Assembly (NCBI RefSeq): GCF_004342585.1
Contig: NZ_SLZQ01000001.1
Coordinates: 1 to 64,000, forward strand
Direction: 5' to 3'
DNA: 64,000 nucleotides
Source: Paucimonas lemoignei
Lineage (GTDB): Bacteria > Pseudomonadota > Gammaproteobacteria > Burkholderiales > Burkholderiaceae_D
A model generated the notes under the pieces. It made no database searches. It saw only the letters and a program-made list of their open reading frames with translations, and had not been told where the DNA came from. The translations under genes and the position numbers were made by a program. Of this stretch, positions 17,081 through 25,624 are shown piece by piece; positions within the stretch are counted from its first letter, which is position 1; the number at the start of each line of letters is the position of its first letter.

Positions 17081-19198
17081 CTATGCATCCGACGGCGGCA
17101 GCAATTGCACAAAGGCTTCCTCGTCGACGGGCTTGCTGAGGTAATAGCCCTGCATTTCGTCGCAACGGTTCTCCAGCAAGAAGCGGAATTCTTCCTCGGT
17201 TTCCACGCCTTCGGCCAGCACGTTCAGGTTGAGCGTGTGGCCAAGAGAAATGATCGCCTGGATGATGCCGGCATTGTTCGGATCCGACGAAATATTGCGC
17301 ACGAATGACTGGTCGATCTTCAGCGTGTTGACCGGGAAGCGCCGCAGGTAGCTGAGGCTGGAATAGCCGGTGCCGAAATCGTCGATCGATATCTTCACGC
17401 CCAGCGCCTTCAATTGCTCCAGGATGGCGAAGGATTTTTCCACTTCGCGCATCACCACGCTTTCCGTGATCTCCAGTTCCAGGTATTGCGGCGCCAGGCC
17501 GGTTTCGGCCAGGGTCCGCGTGACCATGTCGACGACGTTGCCGCGCTCGAGTTGCAGCGGCGAGATATTGACCGAAACCGGAATGGCGGCATGTCCAGCC
17601 TTTTCCCAGGCGCGGATCTGAGCGCAAGCGGTTTGCAGAACCCATTCGCCAAGCGGAATGATCAAGCCGCTTTCTTCCGCCACCGGGATGAACTGTGCCG
17701 GTGAAATCATGCTGCCGTCCGCCTGCGGCCAGCGGATCAGGGCTTCGGCGCCGATGATCTTGCCGGTGGCGAGCTGCAGCTTGGGTTGATAGTGCAGCGT
17801 GAATTCATTGGCGCCGAGCGCGCGCCGCAGCTTGGTCATCATTTCCAGCCGGCCGTTGATGGCGGAATTCATTTCGGCGGAAAAGAACTGGAAATTGTTT
17901 CGGCCGGTTTGCTTGGCGCGGAACATCGCCGCATCGGCATGCTTGAGCAGCGTGTCGGCATCGGCGGCATCGGCAGGGCACAGACTGACGCCCATGCTGC
18001 AGGTGATTTGCAGTTCGACGCCATTGACGAGCCAGGGCGTGGCGACTTTTTCCAGGATGGGTTGCAGCGTTTGCGTGAAAGAGTCTTCACTGGCCTGGTC
18101 GGTGAGCAGCAAGACGAATTCATCGCCGCCCAGGCGCGCCACCGTGTCGGCGTCGCGCACGCAGGACTTCAAGCGGCTAGCCACGGTTTTCAGCAGGCGG
18201 TCGCCGACCTGGTGGCCAAGACTGTCATTGACATACTTGAACTGGTCAAGGTCGAAGAAGACGACGGCCAGATAATTGCCATGGCGATGCGCCTGAAATA
18301 CTGCCTGTTCCAGCCTGTCATACAGCAGCGTCCGGTTGGGCAGGCCGGTCAAGGCGTCGTGCGTGGCCTGAAAACGGATTTCTTCTTCGTGCTGCTTGCG
18401 CGTGGTGATTTCCTCGACCGTGCCTTCGAAGAACAACACTTCGCCGGCATCGTTGAGGACGGCGCGGGCGTTTTCCGAAATCCAGATGATGCTGCCGTCA
18501 CGACGCCAGACGCGCGACTCGAAACCTAGGACGACGCCGTCTTCTTCCATGCGGCGCAGGAATTCGTGGCGGCGCCCCGGGTCGACATAGACCTGGTGGT
18601 CGATGTCGCGCAGTTCGGCCATGAGATGCTGGGGCGATTCGTAGCCGTACATGCGTGCCAGAGCCGGGTTGACGGCGATATAGCCATTGGTGGCGGTGGA
18701 CTGGAAGATGCCTTCGACGGCATTCTCGAAAATGCTGCGAAAACGGCGTTCGGCTTCACGCAGCGCTTCGAAGGCGCGCTTGCGCTCGTTGATATCCTGG
18801 ATGAAGCCTTCCAGTACTGTGTCGCCGCTGGCCGGATCCGTGACCGCCATGCCGCGCTCGCCGACCCAGCGCACTTCGCCGTTGGCCTTGATGATGCGGT
18901 ATTCCAGCACGTAGCGCGTGTGATTTGCCAGGGCGTCGACAATCACCTTGCGGCAGTATGCGCGGTCTTCCGCATGCGTCAGTTCTTCAAGACATATCCG
19001 GCTGTTGAGCAGAAAGTCCTGGGGCTGGTATCCCGTCAGCTCGAAACAGCCCGCGCTGACATATTCCATGGTCCATTGGGCGTCGATGCGGCAGCGATAG
19101 ATCATGCCTTCCATGTTGGCCAGAAGCGTGTCCAGCAAATGAATCCTGGGCTCGGCATCGGTGCCTTCATGAGTCGTGGGCGCAGCGAGGTTTGACAT
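17081..19198 (-). CDS. PAS-PAS-GGDEF-EAL dual-domain c-di-GMP signalling protein
   Basis: This 705-residue soluble protein has two PAS/PAC units (about 25-135 and 150-265, each closing with a PAC-type RDGSIIWI or NGEVRWVGE stretch). A GGDEF domain has an intact RLGGDEF (about 354-360), and an EAL domain has AEALIRW (about 483-489), LEITES, IDDFGTGYSS and EGVE. Both catalytic motifs are complete, so it could make or hydrolyse cyclic di-GMP. PAS input and no membrane segment point to cytoplasmic sensing. It lies 1.1 kb from mshE, whose product has a c-di-GMP-binding domain. The upstream gap to 19497 holds its promoter and no gene. Confidence 0.94.
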   Translation of the reverse strand: MSNLAAPTTHEGTDAEPRIHLLDTLLANMEGMIYRCRIDAQWTMEYVSAGCFELTGYQPQDFLLNSRICLEELTHAEDRAYCRKVIVDALANHTRYVLEYRIIKANGEVRWVGERGMAVTDPASGDTVLEGFIQDINERKRAFEALREAERRFRSIFENAVEGIFQSTATNGYIAVNPALARMYGYESPQHLMAELRDIDHQVYVDPGRRHEFLRRMEEDGVVLGFESRVWRRDGSIIWISENARAVLNDAGEVLFFEGTVEEITTRKQHEEEIRFQATHDALTGLPNRTLLYDRLEQAVFQAHRHGNYLAVVFFDLDQFKYVNDSLGHQVGDRLLKTVASRLKSCVRDADTVARLGGDEFVLLLTDQASEDSFTQTLQPILEKVATPWLVNGVELQITCSMGVSLCPADAADADTLLKHADAAMFRAKQTGRNNFQFFSAEMNSAINGRLEMMTKLRRALGANEFTLHYQPKLQLATGKIIGAEALIRWPQADGSMISPAQFIPVAEESGLIIPLGEWVLQTACAQIRAWEKAGHAAIPVSVNISPLQLERGNVVDMVTRTLAETGLAPQYLELEITESVVMREVEKSFAILEQLKALGVKISIDDFGTGYSSLSYLRRFPVNTLKIDQSFVRNISSDPNNAGIIQAIISLGHTLNLNVLAEGVETEEEFRFLLENRCDEMQGYYLSKPVDEEAFVQLLPPSDA

Positions 19199-19497
19199 GG
19201 GTGTGGCCGGCTTCGTCTGTGCGTATTTCCTTTTCCTGCACCAGAACGGGTAAGAAATTTAATTAATTGTTTTGAGGCAATATTTATACCCATAAGGGCA
19301 AGAGAAACGTTTCACCATGCCCTCAACATTTGCGTTGTGGAAATATTAAACAGAGCGAAGCATGACACAGGTATGCCGGTTTTTCGAGATTTTTCAGCCG
19401 GTGCAAGTTATCGATGTCGCAAAACGGCATTGATGGAGGAAAATTCAAGCGTTTGATCACCGCAGCGGTGTTTAACCTTCCAAGTGAATCGGGTAGC

Positions 19498-20190
19498 CTA
19501 GCGCCGGGCATACTGGCTGGCGCCGAACAGCGTTTCCCTGGCCTTGTCATCGGTGAGCGGCTTGTGCTGGCTGCTCAATACCGCGACGCCGCGCTGCACG
19601 GCCGGACGGGCGGCGATCTCATCGAACCAGCGCTTGACGTGCGGGTAATCGGCCCAGTCGATGCCCTGATTTTTCCAGGAGCGCAGCCAGGGAAAGGTGG
19701 CGATATCGGCGATCGTGTACTGCTCGCCGGCGAGATACTCGGACTCTGACAGGCGCTTGTCCATCACGCCATACAGCCGCTTGGCTTCGTTGGTATAGCG
19801 GTTGATGGCGTAGTCGATCTTTTCCGGCGCATAGATGCGGAAGTGGTGCGCCTGTCCCAGCATGGGGCCGACGCCGCCCATCTGGAACATCAGCCATTGC
19901 AGCGTATTGAATTTTTCTCGGTCGGTATCGCCCAGGAAGTGCCCGACTTTGCTTGCCAGGTAAACCAGAATGGCACCGGACTCGAACATCGATAGCGACT
20001 CGCCATCCGGCCCTTCATCATCGACGATGGCGGGGATCTTGTTGTTTGGCGAAATCGCCAGGAATTCCGGCTTGAACTGGTCGCCGGCACCGATATCGAC
20101 ATGGTGGACGCGGTAAGGCAGGTCGCATTCCTCCAGCATGATATGGACTTTATGGCCATTCGGCGTGGCGGCGGAATACACATCGATCAT
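19498..20190 (-). CDS. Glutathione S-transferase family protein (YfcG/Ure2p-like)
   Basis: From the ATG at 20190, with GGAG six bases before it, the protein is 230 residues; a TTG four codons earlier lies inside that site. The thioredoxin-like N-domain reads MIDVYSAATPNGHKVHIMLE, with SPNNKIPAIVDDEG and ESGAILVYLA for glutathione binding. The helical C-domain has YTIADIATFPWLRSW. The TPNGHK motif is that of the Nu-class YfcG/YghU disulfide-bond oxidoreductases, which use GSH or GSSG. It is transcribed divergently from mshE. Confidence 0.9.
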   Translation of the reverse strand: MIDVYSAATPNGHKVHIMLEECDLPYRVHHVDIGAGDQFKPEFLAISPNNKIPAIVDDEGPDGESLSMFESGAILVYLASKVGHFLGDTDREKFNTLQWLMFQMGGVGPMLGQAHHFRIYAPEKIDYAINRYTNEAKRLYGVMDKRLSESEYLAGEQYTIADIATFPWLRSWKNQGIDWADYPHVKRWFDEIAARPAVQRGVAVLSSQHKPLTDDKARETLFGASQYARR

Positions 20191-20314
20191 GGGAATCTCC
20201 AAGGGGCGATAGGACGAGTGGATAGTTGGATAAGGCGATTGTTGCCATTTGCCGCTAAATACACGTCAAATATTATTACACGTCGCCCAAACCGCGCATT
20301 GTGACTTAGAATTG

Positions 20315-20334
20315 CCTCCTATAAATATAGGAGG
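20315..20334 (+). promoter_or_regulatory. Perfect inverted repeat containing the mshE Shine-Dalgarno
   Basis: CCTCCTATA-AA-TATAGGAGG is an exact inverted repeat whose right arm is the AGGAGG ribosome site, 7 bases before the mshE ATG. As RNA it would form an 8-base stem with an AAAT loop and hide the site. The 7-mer ATTGCCT flanks it on both sides (20311-20317 and 20335-20341). Alternatively the central TATAAA could be a -10 element, with TTGTGA at 20299-20304 as a -35 only 15 bases away. In that case the transcript would not contain the hairpin. Confidence 0.6.
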
Positions 20335-20341
20335 ATTGCCT

Positions 20342-22048
20342 ATGCCAAGGCCGGAAAAAATCCGACTGGGCGAGTTGCTGGTTCAGCAAAAGCTGATTTC
20401 AGAAGAACAGCTGACGTTTTCGCTCGGCGAACAAAAGCGCACGGGACGCAAGCTGGGCCGTGTCTTTATCGAGAATGGTTTCGTCACGGAAGAACAGATC
20501 TCCGGAGCGCTGGCTAGGCAACTGAACATCCCCTACGTTAACCTGAAGTTTTTTAACGTTAACCAGGAGTTGTTGCGCCTGCTTCCTGAAACCCAGGCGC
20601 GGCGCTTCCGTGCATTGGTGCTGGAAGAAAAGGGCGGGGCGCTGGTGGTCGGCATGGCCGATCCCACCGACCTGTTCGCCTACGATGAGATTTCCCGCAT
20701 CCTCAAGCGCGCCATTTCGCTGGCGGTCGTCAATGAAAGCGAGTTGCTGGCGACCGTCGACCGCATCTACCGCCGCACCGAGGAAATCACCGATTTCGCC
20801 CGCGAACTGGAGCAGGACCTGGGCGACGCCGTCATCGATTTCGGCGGCGCCGGCATTGGCGCCGCGGGTGCGGAAGATGCTCCGGTGGTCAAGCTGCTGC
20901 AATCGATTTTCGACGACGCGACCCAGGTGCGAGCTTCCGATATCCATATCGAGCCGCAGGAAAAACGCCTGCAGATCCGCTTTCGTATCGACGGTGTGCT
21001 GCATCTGCAGACCGAGTCCGACATCAAGATCGCGCCGGCGCTGGCCCTGCGTCTGAAGCTGATGTCCGAGCTGGATATCTCCGAAAAGCGCCTGCCGCAG
21101 GATGGCCGCTTTGCCGTCAAGGTGCGTCAGCAGCAGGTGGACGTGCGTATCTCGACCATGCCGACACAGTACGGCGAATCGGTGGTCATGCGTCTTCTGA
21201 ACCAGGGCAGCCGCACATTGCGCCTGGATGCGATCGGCATGCCGCCGGAGATGGTCAAGAAATTCCGTTCCATCGTCAATCGTCCGAATGGCCTGGTGCT
21301 GGTTACCGGTCCGACCGGTTCCGGCAAAACGACGACCCTGTACGGCGCGCTGGCCGAATTGAATACCACCGAGCGCAAGCTGATCACCGTGGAAGACCCG
21401 GTGGAATATCGTCTGCCCGGCATCAACCAGGTGCAGGTCAATGACAAGATCGAGCTGACCTTCGCCCGCGTGCTGCGCTCCGCGCTGCGCCAGGATCCGG
21501 ACGTCGTGCTGGTGGGCGAGATGCGCGACCAGGAAACCGCGCAGATCGGCATGCGCGCCGCGCTGACCGGCCACCTGGTGTTGTCGACCTTGCATACCAA
21601 TGATGCGGTCAGCACGCCGGTGCGCTTGCTGGACATGGGCGTGCCGCGCTACATGGTGGCGACCTCGCTGCAATGCGTGCTGGCGCAACGCCTGGTGCGC
21701 GTGATTTGCGAAAGCTGTGCCGAGCCGTATGAGCCGACGCCGACCGAGCGCGAATGGCTGAAGTTCGAATTGCATGACGCCGTCGACGGGCACAAGTTTT
21801 TCCATGGTCGCGGCTGCCCGCATTGCAACGGCACCGGCTATCGCGGCCGGACCGGCGTCTACGAGTTGCTGGAAATGACCGAAGCCGTGGCCGATGCCGC
21901 CAACCATAGCGATCCCGCGCATTTCATGAAGGTGGCGGAGGAGCAAATGGCTGGCAATACCTTGCGTCGCCATGGCGTGCAATTGGCAACGCAGGGGCGC
22001 ACGACCATTGGCGAAGCGATGCGCATCAGTAACCAGTTCGAAGACTGA
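20342..22048 (+). CDS. mshE: MSHA pilus assembly ATPase MshE with c-di-GMP-binding MshEN domain
   Basis: The 568-residue protein starts at ATG 20342 after AGGAGG. Residues 8-31 and 37-60 form the tandem 24-residue MshEN motif (RLG...Q, then KLG...Q), known in Vibrio MshE to bind cyclic di-GMP. The GspE/PilB core follows: Walker A GPTGSGKTTT (about 325-334), DPDVVLVGEMRD (Walker B and Asp box), LHTNDAV (His box), and a zinc-type CESC...CPHC region before TGYRGRTGVYELL. It powers pilus extension at the inner membrane. It heads the locus, 13 bases before mshG, and its ribosome site sits in an inverted repeat. The second motif begins with K instead of R. Confidence 0.96.
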   Translation: MPRPEKIRLGELLVQQKLISEEQLTFSLGEQKRTGRKLGRVFIENGFVTEEQISGALARQLNIPYVNLKFFNVNQELLRLLPETQARRFRALVLEEKGGALVVGMADPTDLFAYDEISRILKRAISLAVVNESELLATVDRIYRRTEEITDFARELEQDLGDAVIDFGGAGIGAAGAEDAPVVKLLQSIFDDATQVRASDIHIEPQEKRLQIRFRIDGVLHLQTESDIKIAPALALRLKLMSELDISEKRLPQDGRFAVKVRQQQVDVRISTMPTQYGESVVMRLLNQGSRTLRLDAIGMPPEMVKKFRSIVNRPNGLVLVTGPTGSGKTTTLYGALAELNTTERKLITVEDPVEYRLPGINQVQVNDKIELTFARVLRSALRQDPDVVLVGEMRDQETAQIGMRAALTGHLVLSTLHTNDAVSTPVRLLDMGVPRYMVATSLQCVLAQRLVRVICESCAEPYEPTPTEREWLKFELHDAVDGHKFFHGRGCPHCNGTGYRGRTGVYELLEMTEAVADAANHSDPAHFMKVAEEQMAGNTLRRHGVQLATQGRTTIGEAMRISNQFED

Positions 22049-22061
22049 TCCGGGGAGCTGA

Positions 22062-23291
22062 ATGCCATTTTTTGCCTACAAAGCCCGCAATAACCGAGGT
22101 GAGTTGCTGGAAGGAGTACTGGAGGGCAGCGATAGCGGCGCCGTGGCCGAGCAGCTGTTCACCACGGGCGCCACGCCGGTTTCGATCGTCGAGACGAAGA
22201 AAAAGGCGACTGATGGCGACAACGGCGAATGGTGGCGCCAGCTGTTTGAAGAGAAGGTGCGCTCGATCGATGTGCAGTTGTTCAGCCGGCAGATGTACAC
22301 GTTGCTCAAGGCGGGCGTGCCGATCATGCGCGGCCTGGCCGGCTTGCAGGAATCCGCCGTCAACAAGTCGTTTTCGCGCGTGCTGAAGGATGTGCGCGAG
22401 TCGCTGGATGCGGGGCGCGAATTGTCGGCATCCTTGCGGCGTCATCCCGAAGTGTTCTCGACGTTCTATATCAATATGGTAAGAGTGGGCGAGACGACCG
22501 GTAGGCTGGAAGAAATTTTCCTGCGCTTGTTCGACCACCTCGAATTCGAGCGCGACATGCGCCAGCGGGTGAAGACGGCACTGCGCTATCCGACATTCGT
22601 AGTCGTTGCCATGATTGTGGCGATCGGCGTCATTAACTATTTCGTCATCCCGGCGTTTGCCAAGGTGTATGCCGGCTTCAAGGCCGAGCTGCCGTGGATG
22701 ACCAGGCTGCTGATTGCCAGCTCCGACTTTACCGTGCAGTACTGGTGGGTCATCCTGCTCGGCCTCGTTGGCGCAGTTGGAGGTTTCATCGCCTGGACCA
22801 GGACACCCAAAGGACGCTACCGCTGGGACAAGATCAAGCTGCGCATGCCCATCTTCGGCAAGATCGTCCTCAAGGCCACATTGGCGCGTTTTGCCCGCAG
22901 CTTTGCGCTGGCGAGCAAGAGTGGCGTGCCGATTGTGCAGGGCATGAATGTGGTTGCGCAGACGGTCGATAATGCTTACATCGCCTCGCGGATCGAACAG
23001 ATGCGCGATGGCGTCGAACGCGGCGAAAGCATCTTGCGCACCGCCGTGACCACCGGTGTATTCACGCCGGTAGTCCTGCAGATGGTCGCGGTGGGCGAAG
23101 AATCCGGCTCGCTGGACGACCTGATGGACGAGATCGCCGGCATGTACGAGCGCGAAGTAGATTATGAGCTCAAGACGCTGGCGTCGCAGATCGAGCCGAT
23201 TCTGATTGCCGGACTTGGCATCCTGGTGCTGATCATGGCGCTGGGCGTGTTCCTGCCGATCTGGGATCTGGGCCGGGCGGCGATCAAGTAA
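22062..23291 (+). CDS. mshG: MSHA pilus inner-membrane platform protein MshG
   Basis: This is a 409-residue GspF/PilC-family protein with two repeated cytoplasmic T2SSF domains and three membrane segments (about 175-195, 225-245 and near the C-terminus). FSRQMYTLLKAGVPIMRGL and FARSFALASKSGVPIVQGM are the two repeat signatures. It anchors the MshE ATPase and the alignment complex. The ATG is preceded by GGGGAGCTGA. Its stop overlaps the mshF start as TAATG, which indicates translational coupling. Confidence 0.95.
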   Translation: MPFFAYKARNNRGELLEGVLEGSDSGAVAEQLFTTGATPVSIVETKKKATDGDNGEWWRQLFEEKVRSIDVQLFSRQMYTLLKAGVPIMRGLAGLQESAVNKSFSRVLKDVRESLDAGRELSASLRRHPEVFSTFYINMVRVGETTGRLEEIFLRLFDHLEFERDMRQRVKTALRYPTFVVVAMIVAIGVINYFVIPAFAKVYAGFKAELPWMTRLLIASSDFTVQYWWVILLGLVGAVGGFIAWTRTPKGRYRWDKIKLRMPIFGKIVLKATLARFARSFALASKSGVPIVQGMNVVAQTVDNAYIASRIEQMRDGVERGESILRTAVTTGVFTPVVLQMVAVGEESGSLDDLMDEIAGMYEREVDYELKTLASQIEPILIAGLGILVLIMALGVFLPIWDLGRAAIK

Positions 23292-23821
23292 TGCCGCTGT
23301 CAAGATTCGCATTGCCAAGCCGGTCAGGTGGCCGCACGCGCTTCGAATTGCTGGTGCGTGTGCTGGTCGTCGGCATCCTGGCTGCGATTCTGCTGGAACG
23401 CATGCTGTATTACCAGGAGCAGGCCGAGCGCACGGTCATGGAAACGACCATCATCCATATCCGCAGCGGCATGCGCTTGCATATCGCCGACCTGATGACG
23501 CAGCAGCGGACCAATGAGATCGCCGCCATGCTGGACGAGAATCCGGTGCGGTGGCTTGACCATCCGCCTGGCGGTTATTTGGGAGCGCTGGACGCCGTTC
23601 CGGATGACGGCATTCCGGGCGGTAGCTGGTATTTCGACAGTGCGCAGGGCGAACTGGTTTATGTGCCAAAGTGGGCTCGATTTTTTACCGGGATGCAGGG
23701 AAAACGCGAGGCGCGTTTCAAGGTTAAAGCTCGTGTTGTGAGTCGCGCATTGGTTAGCGGACAAGCTTTGATGACAGAAGGTATCGATATCGTGCCAAGC
23801 CAAGCATATAAATGGTTTTAA
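23291..23821 (+). CDS. mshF: MshF-like protein, cryptic pilin-like
   Basis: This 176-residue protein occupies the MshF position, right after mshG and overlapping it by one base. One N-terminal hydrophobic helix follows a basic leader. The stretch G-RTRFELLVRVLVVGILAA lines up residue for residue with a class III prepilin (G-FTLIELVVVIVILGILAA). It keeps the Gly before the cut site, the Glu at +5 and the helix, but has Arg at +1 and +3. The remainder has no recognised domain. It may be a pilin-like assembly component; whether the prepilin peptidase cuts it is unknown. Confidence 0.75.
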   Translation: MPLSRFALPSRSGGRTRFELLVRVLVVGILAAILLERMLYYQEQAERTVMETTIIHIRSGMRLHIADLMTQQRTNEIAAMLDENPVRWLDHPPGGYLGALDAVPDDGIPGGSWYFDSAQGELVYVPKWARFFTGMQGKREARFKVKARVVSRALVSGQALMTEGIDIVPSQAYKWF

Positions 23822-23936
23822 AACGTTAACTACTGTAATTTTCCTGTTTAAAACGCGCAACAAGCATGTTTACGCGAATTGAGTTCAAGTATTATGTTGA
23901 CCGTAGGCACTTCGCCGTCATACGGATTTTTACCCA

Positions 23937-24419
23937 ATGAAAAGACAACAATCTGGTTTTACGCTGATCGAGTTGGTGATCGTAATCACCATCCTCGCCA
24001 TCCTGGCCGCAGTGGCATTGCCGCGCTTCGTGGCACTGCAAACTCAGGCGAGGGCAGCAAAGGTTCAGGCGATCTACGGATCGGTTAAAGCAGCATCGGC
24101 ATTGGCACATGCTGCCTGCCTGGTTGACCGGGCGCGGACCGACGGCACTACGCCAACTTGTACGACGACTGCCGGCACCGTCAATATGGACGGCCTCAAT
24201 GTGGATATGGCAAATCAATATCCCGCCTCGACTGCCACTGGTATTTTGGCGGCGGCTGACCTGGCTACTGCCAATGACGGCATTGCGACTGGAACAGCAG
24301 GGACTGTGCTCAATATCGATATTAACGGCGCGACCACTGCAGCGGAATGCCGTGTTTCCTATAAGGCTGCAACTAGCACTGAAGCACCTGTCATCACTCC
24401 GGTAACAACCGGCTGTTAA
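23937..24419 (+). CDS. Type IV prepilin (MshB-like or second pilin)
   Basis: This is a 160-residue class III prepilin with a short leader MKRQQSG, cut before FTLIELVIVITILAILAA. Glu+5 is present, followed by an alpha-helical spine and a variable C-terminal part with cysteines near residues 60, 74, 148 and at the C-terminus (C160) that could form the pilin disulfide loops. It lies just upstream of the main pilin gene, the place of mshB in Vibrio. No ribosome site is obvious. It is probably a minor pilin, but either tandem pilin could be the major subunit. Confidence 0.85.
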   Translation: MKRQQSGFTLIELVIVITILAILAAVALPRFVALQTQARAAKVQAIYGSVKAASALAHAACLVDRARTDGTTPTCTTTAGTVNMDGLNVDMANQYPASTATGILAAADLATANDGIATGTAGTVLNIDINGATTAAECRVSYKAATSTEAPVITPVTTGC

Positions 24420-24455
24420 TTTGATTTTCGCTTGAAGGATCTTTTGGAGAACGTT

Positions 24456-24902
24456 ATGAATAAAAATACTCAACAAGGTTTTACCCTGATCGAACTGGTT
24501 GTGGTGATCGTTATTCTCGGCATCTTGGCTGCGACTGCTTTGCCGAAATTCGTTGATCTGAGCACCGAGGCCGGTACTGCGGCTGCTAACGGCGTGGCGG
24601 GTTCTATCGCTTCGGCCACATCAGTAAATTATGCGGCATCAGTGGCAGGTAAGAAGAAGGCTGATGGTACTACGGAGCTTAACGCTGCAAACATTTGCAC
24701 TGATACGGCCCTGAAAGATCTGGTTACCGGTATTACTCTGCTCCCTTCTACGGGTACTCCGGCAAATGGCAACCAGTATAAGGTTAGCGGTACCGGCGAT
24801 TGCTCTGGTTCCAGCGCTGGCAAGGCAGTTACGTGCCAAGTGACGGGCTACAAAGGCAATGCAGCTAACGCAACTGTCATTTGCACCGGTGCGGTAAGCT
24901 AA
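24456..24902 (+). CDS. mshA: MSHA major pilin subunit MshA
   Basis: From ATG 24456, with GGAG seven bases before it, the prepilin is 148 residues: leader MNKNTQQG, then FTLIELVVVIVILGILAATA with Glu+5. The C-terminal half is Ser/Thr/Gly/Ala-rich with four cysteines. It has the closest match to the pilin consensus, the best ribosome site of the pilin genes, and hairpins directly after the gene. Those points favour its being the abundant subunit. Prepilin peptidase is not encoded in this window. Confidence 0.88.
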   Translation: MNKNTQQGFTLIELVVVIVILGILAATALPKFVDLSTEAGTAAANGVAGSIASATSVNYAASVAGKKKADGTTELNAANICTDTALKDLVTGITLLPSTGTPANGNQYKVSGTGDCSGSSAGKAVTCQVTGYKGNAANATVICTGAVS

Positions 24903-24921
24903 GCTTAAGTGAGGTTTGTGT

Positions 24922-24991
24922 GGCACGTCGCGTGGCGCGCGTGCTACGTGCCTGATTTGCTCAGGGCCGGTTGCTTTGTGGCGCCGGCCCT
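24922..24991 (+). terminator. Two hairpins after the major pilin gene (partial terminator or mRNA stabiliser)
   Basis: GGCACGT and ACGTGCC pair at 24922-24952, and AGGGCCGG pairs with CCGGCCCT at 24963-24991. Only a broken T-run (TTTGCTATTT) follows. This suits partial termination, keeping pilin mRNA more abundant than the downstream minor pilin genes. Confidence 0.6.
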
Positions 24992-25075
24992 TTGCTATTT
25001 ATAGCGAGTGTCTATTTTCCTGGTTTTTGGGAAAGACAAACTGAGGCTGGTACGACACCTTCGAGTCTAGAACGC

Positions 25076-25624
25076 ATGCGTTGTTCAAGTCAGATATGTG
25101 TAAGTGCGGTGCATAAGAATGCTCGCGGCTTCACCCTGGTCGAACTGATTATGGTGATGATCATCGTCGGCATTCTGGCCGTCACGGCGCTCCCGCGTTT
25201 CTTTCAGCGCCAGACTTTCGATGCTCGTGCCTTCAGCGATCGCGTGTTTTCTGTCGTTAGCTATGCCCAGAAAACCGCTGTTGCGCAGCACCGGCCGGTT
25301 TTCGTGCGGCTGAATGGAGCCAGCGTGGCGGCTTGCTTCGATGCGACCTGCGCTACACGCGTGCCGGCGCCTGCCGGTACTGGCAGCGCTGCGTCGGCGG
25401 CTTGCAGTAATGATGCCAACTGGCTGTGCATAGCGACTCCCACCGGAATAACGTATTCGTCAGCGAAACCCGGTTTCTATTTCAATGCGCTGGGCAAGCC
25501 ATTCAACATGACCGATACAGAACCGGCCTCCGGTTTTACCGCACAACTCGATATCGCTATCAGCGGTGATGGCACCACGCGTCATGTCTACATCGAGCAG
25601 GAGACTGGTTATGTCCATCGCTAG
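25076..25624 (+). CDS. mshC: MSHA minor pilin MshC (GspH/FimT-like)
   Basis: From ATG 25076 the protein is 182 residues. An 18-residue leader ends in Gly before FTLVELIMVMIIVGILAVTA, with Glu+5 retained. A beta-rich GspH-like domain with several Cys residues follows. The frame stays open to 24971, but that extension overlaps the hairpin region and has no pilin features. A GTG at 25109 would give a more usual short leader; neither start has a clear ribosome site. It overlaps mshD by 14 bases. Confidence 0.82.
   Translation: MRCSSQICVSAVHKNARGFTLVELIMVMIIVGILAVTALPRFFQRQTFDARAFSDRVFSVVSYAQKTAVAQHRPVFVRLNGASVAACFDATCATRVPAPAGTGSAASAACSNDANWLCIATPTGITYSSAKPGFYFNALGKPFNMTDTEPASGFTAQLDIAISGDGTTRHVYIEQETGYVHR

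Noticed and set aside
20399-21982. A 527-codon open frame antisense to mshE
   Set aside because: It lies wholly within mshE, is rich in His, Gln, Arg and Asp, has no recognisable domain, and reflects GC-rich codon bias on the other strand.
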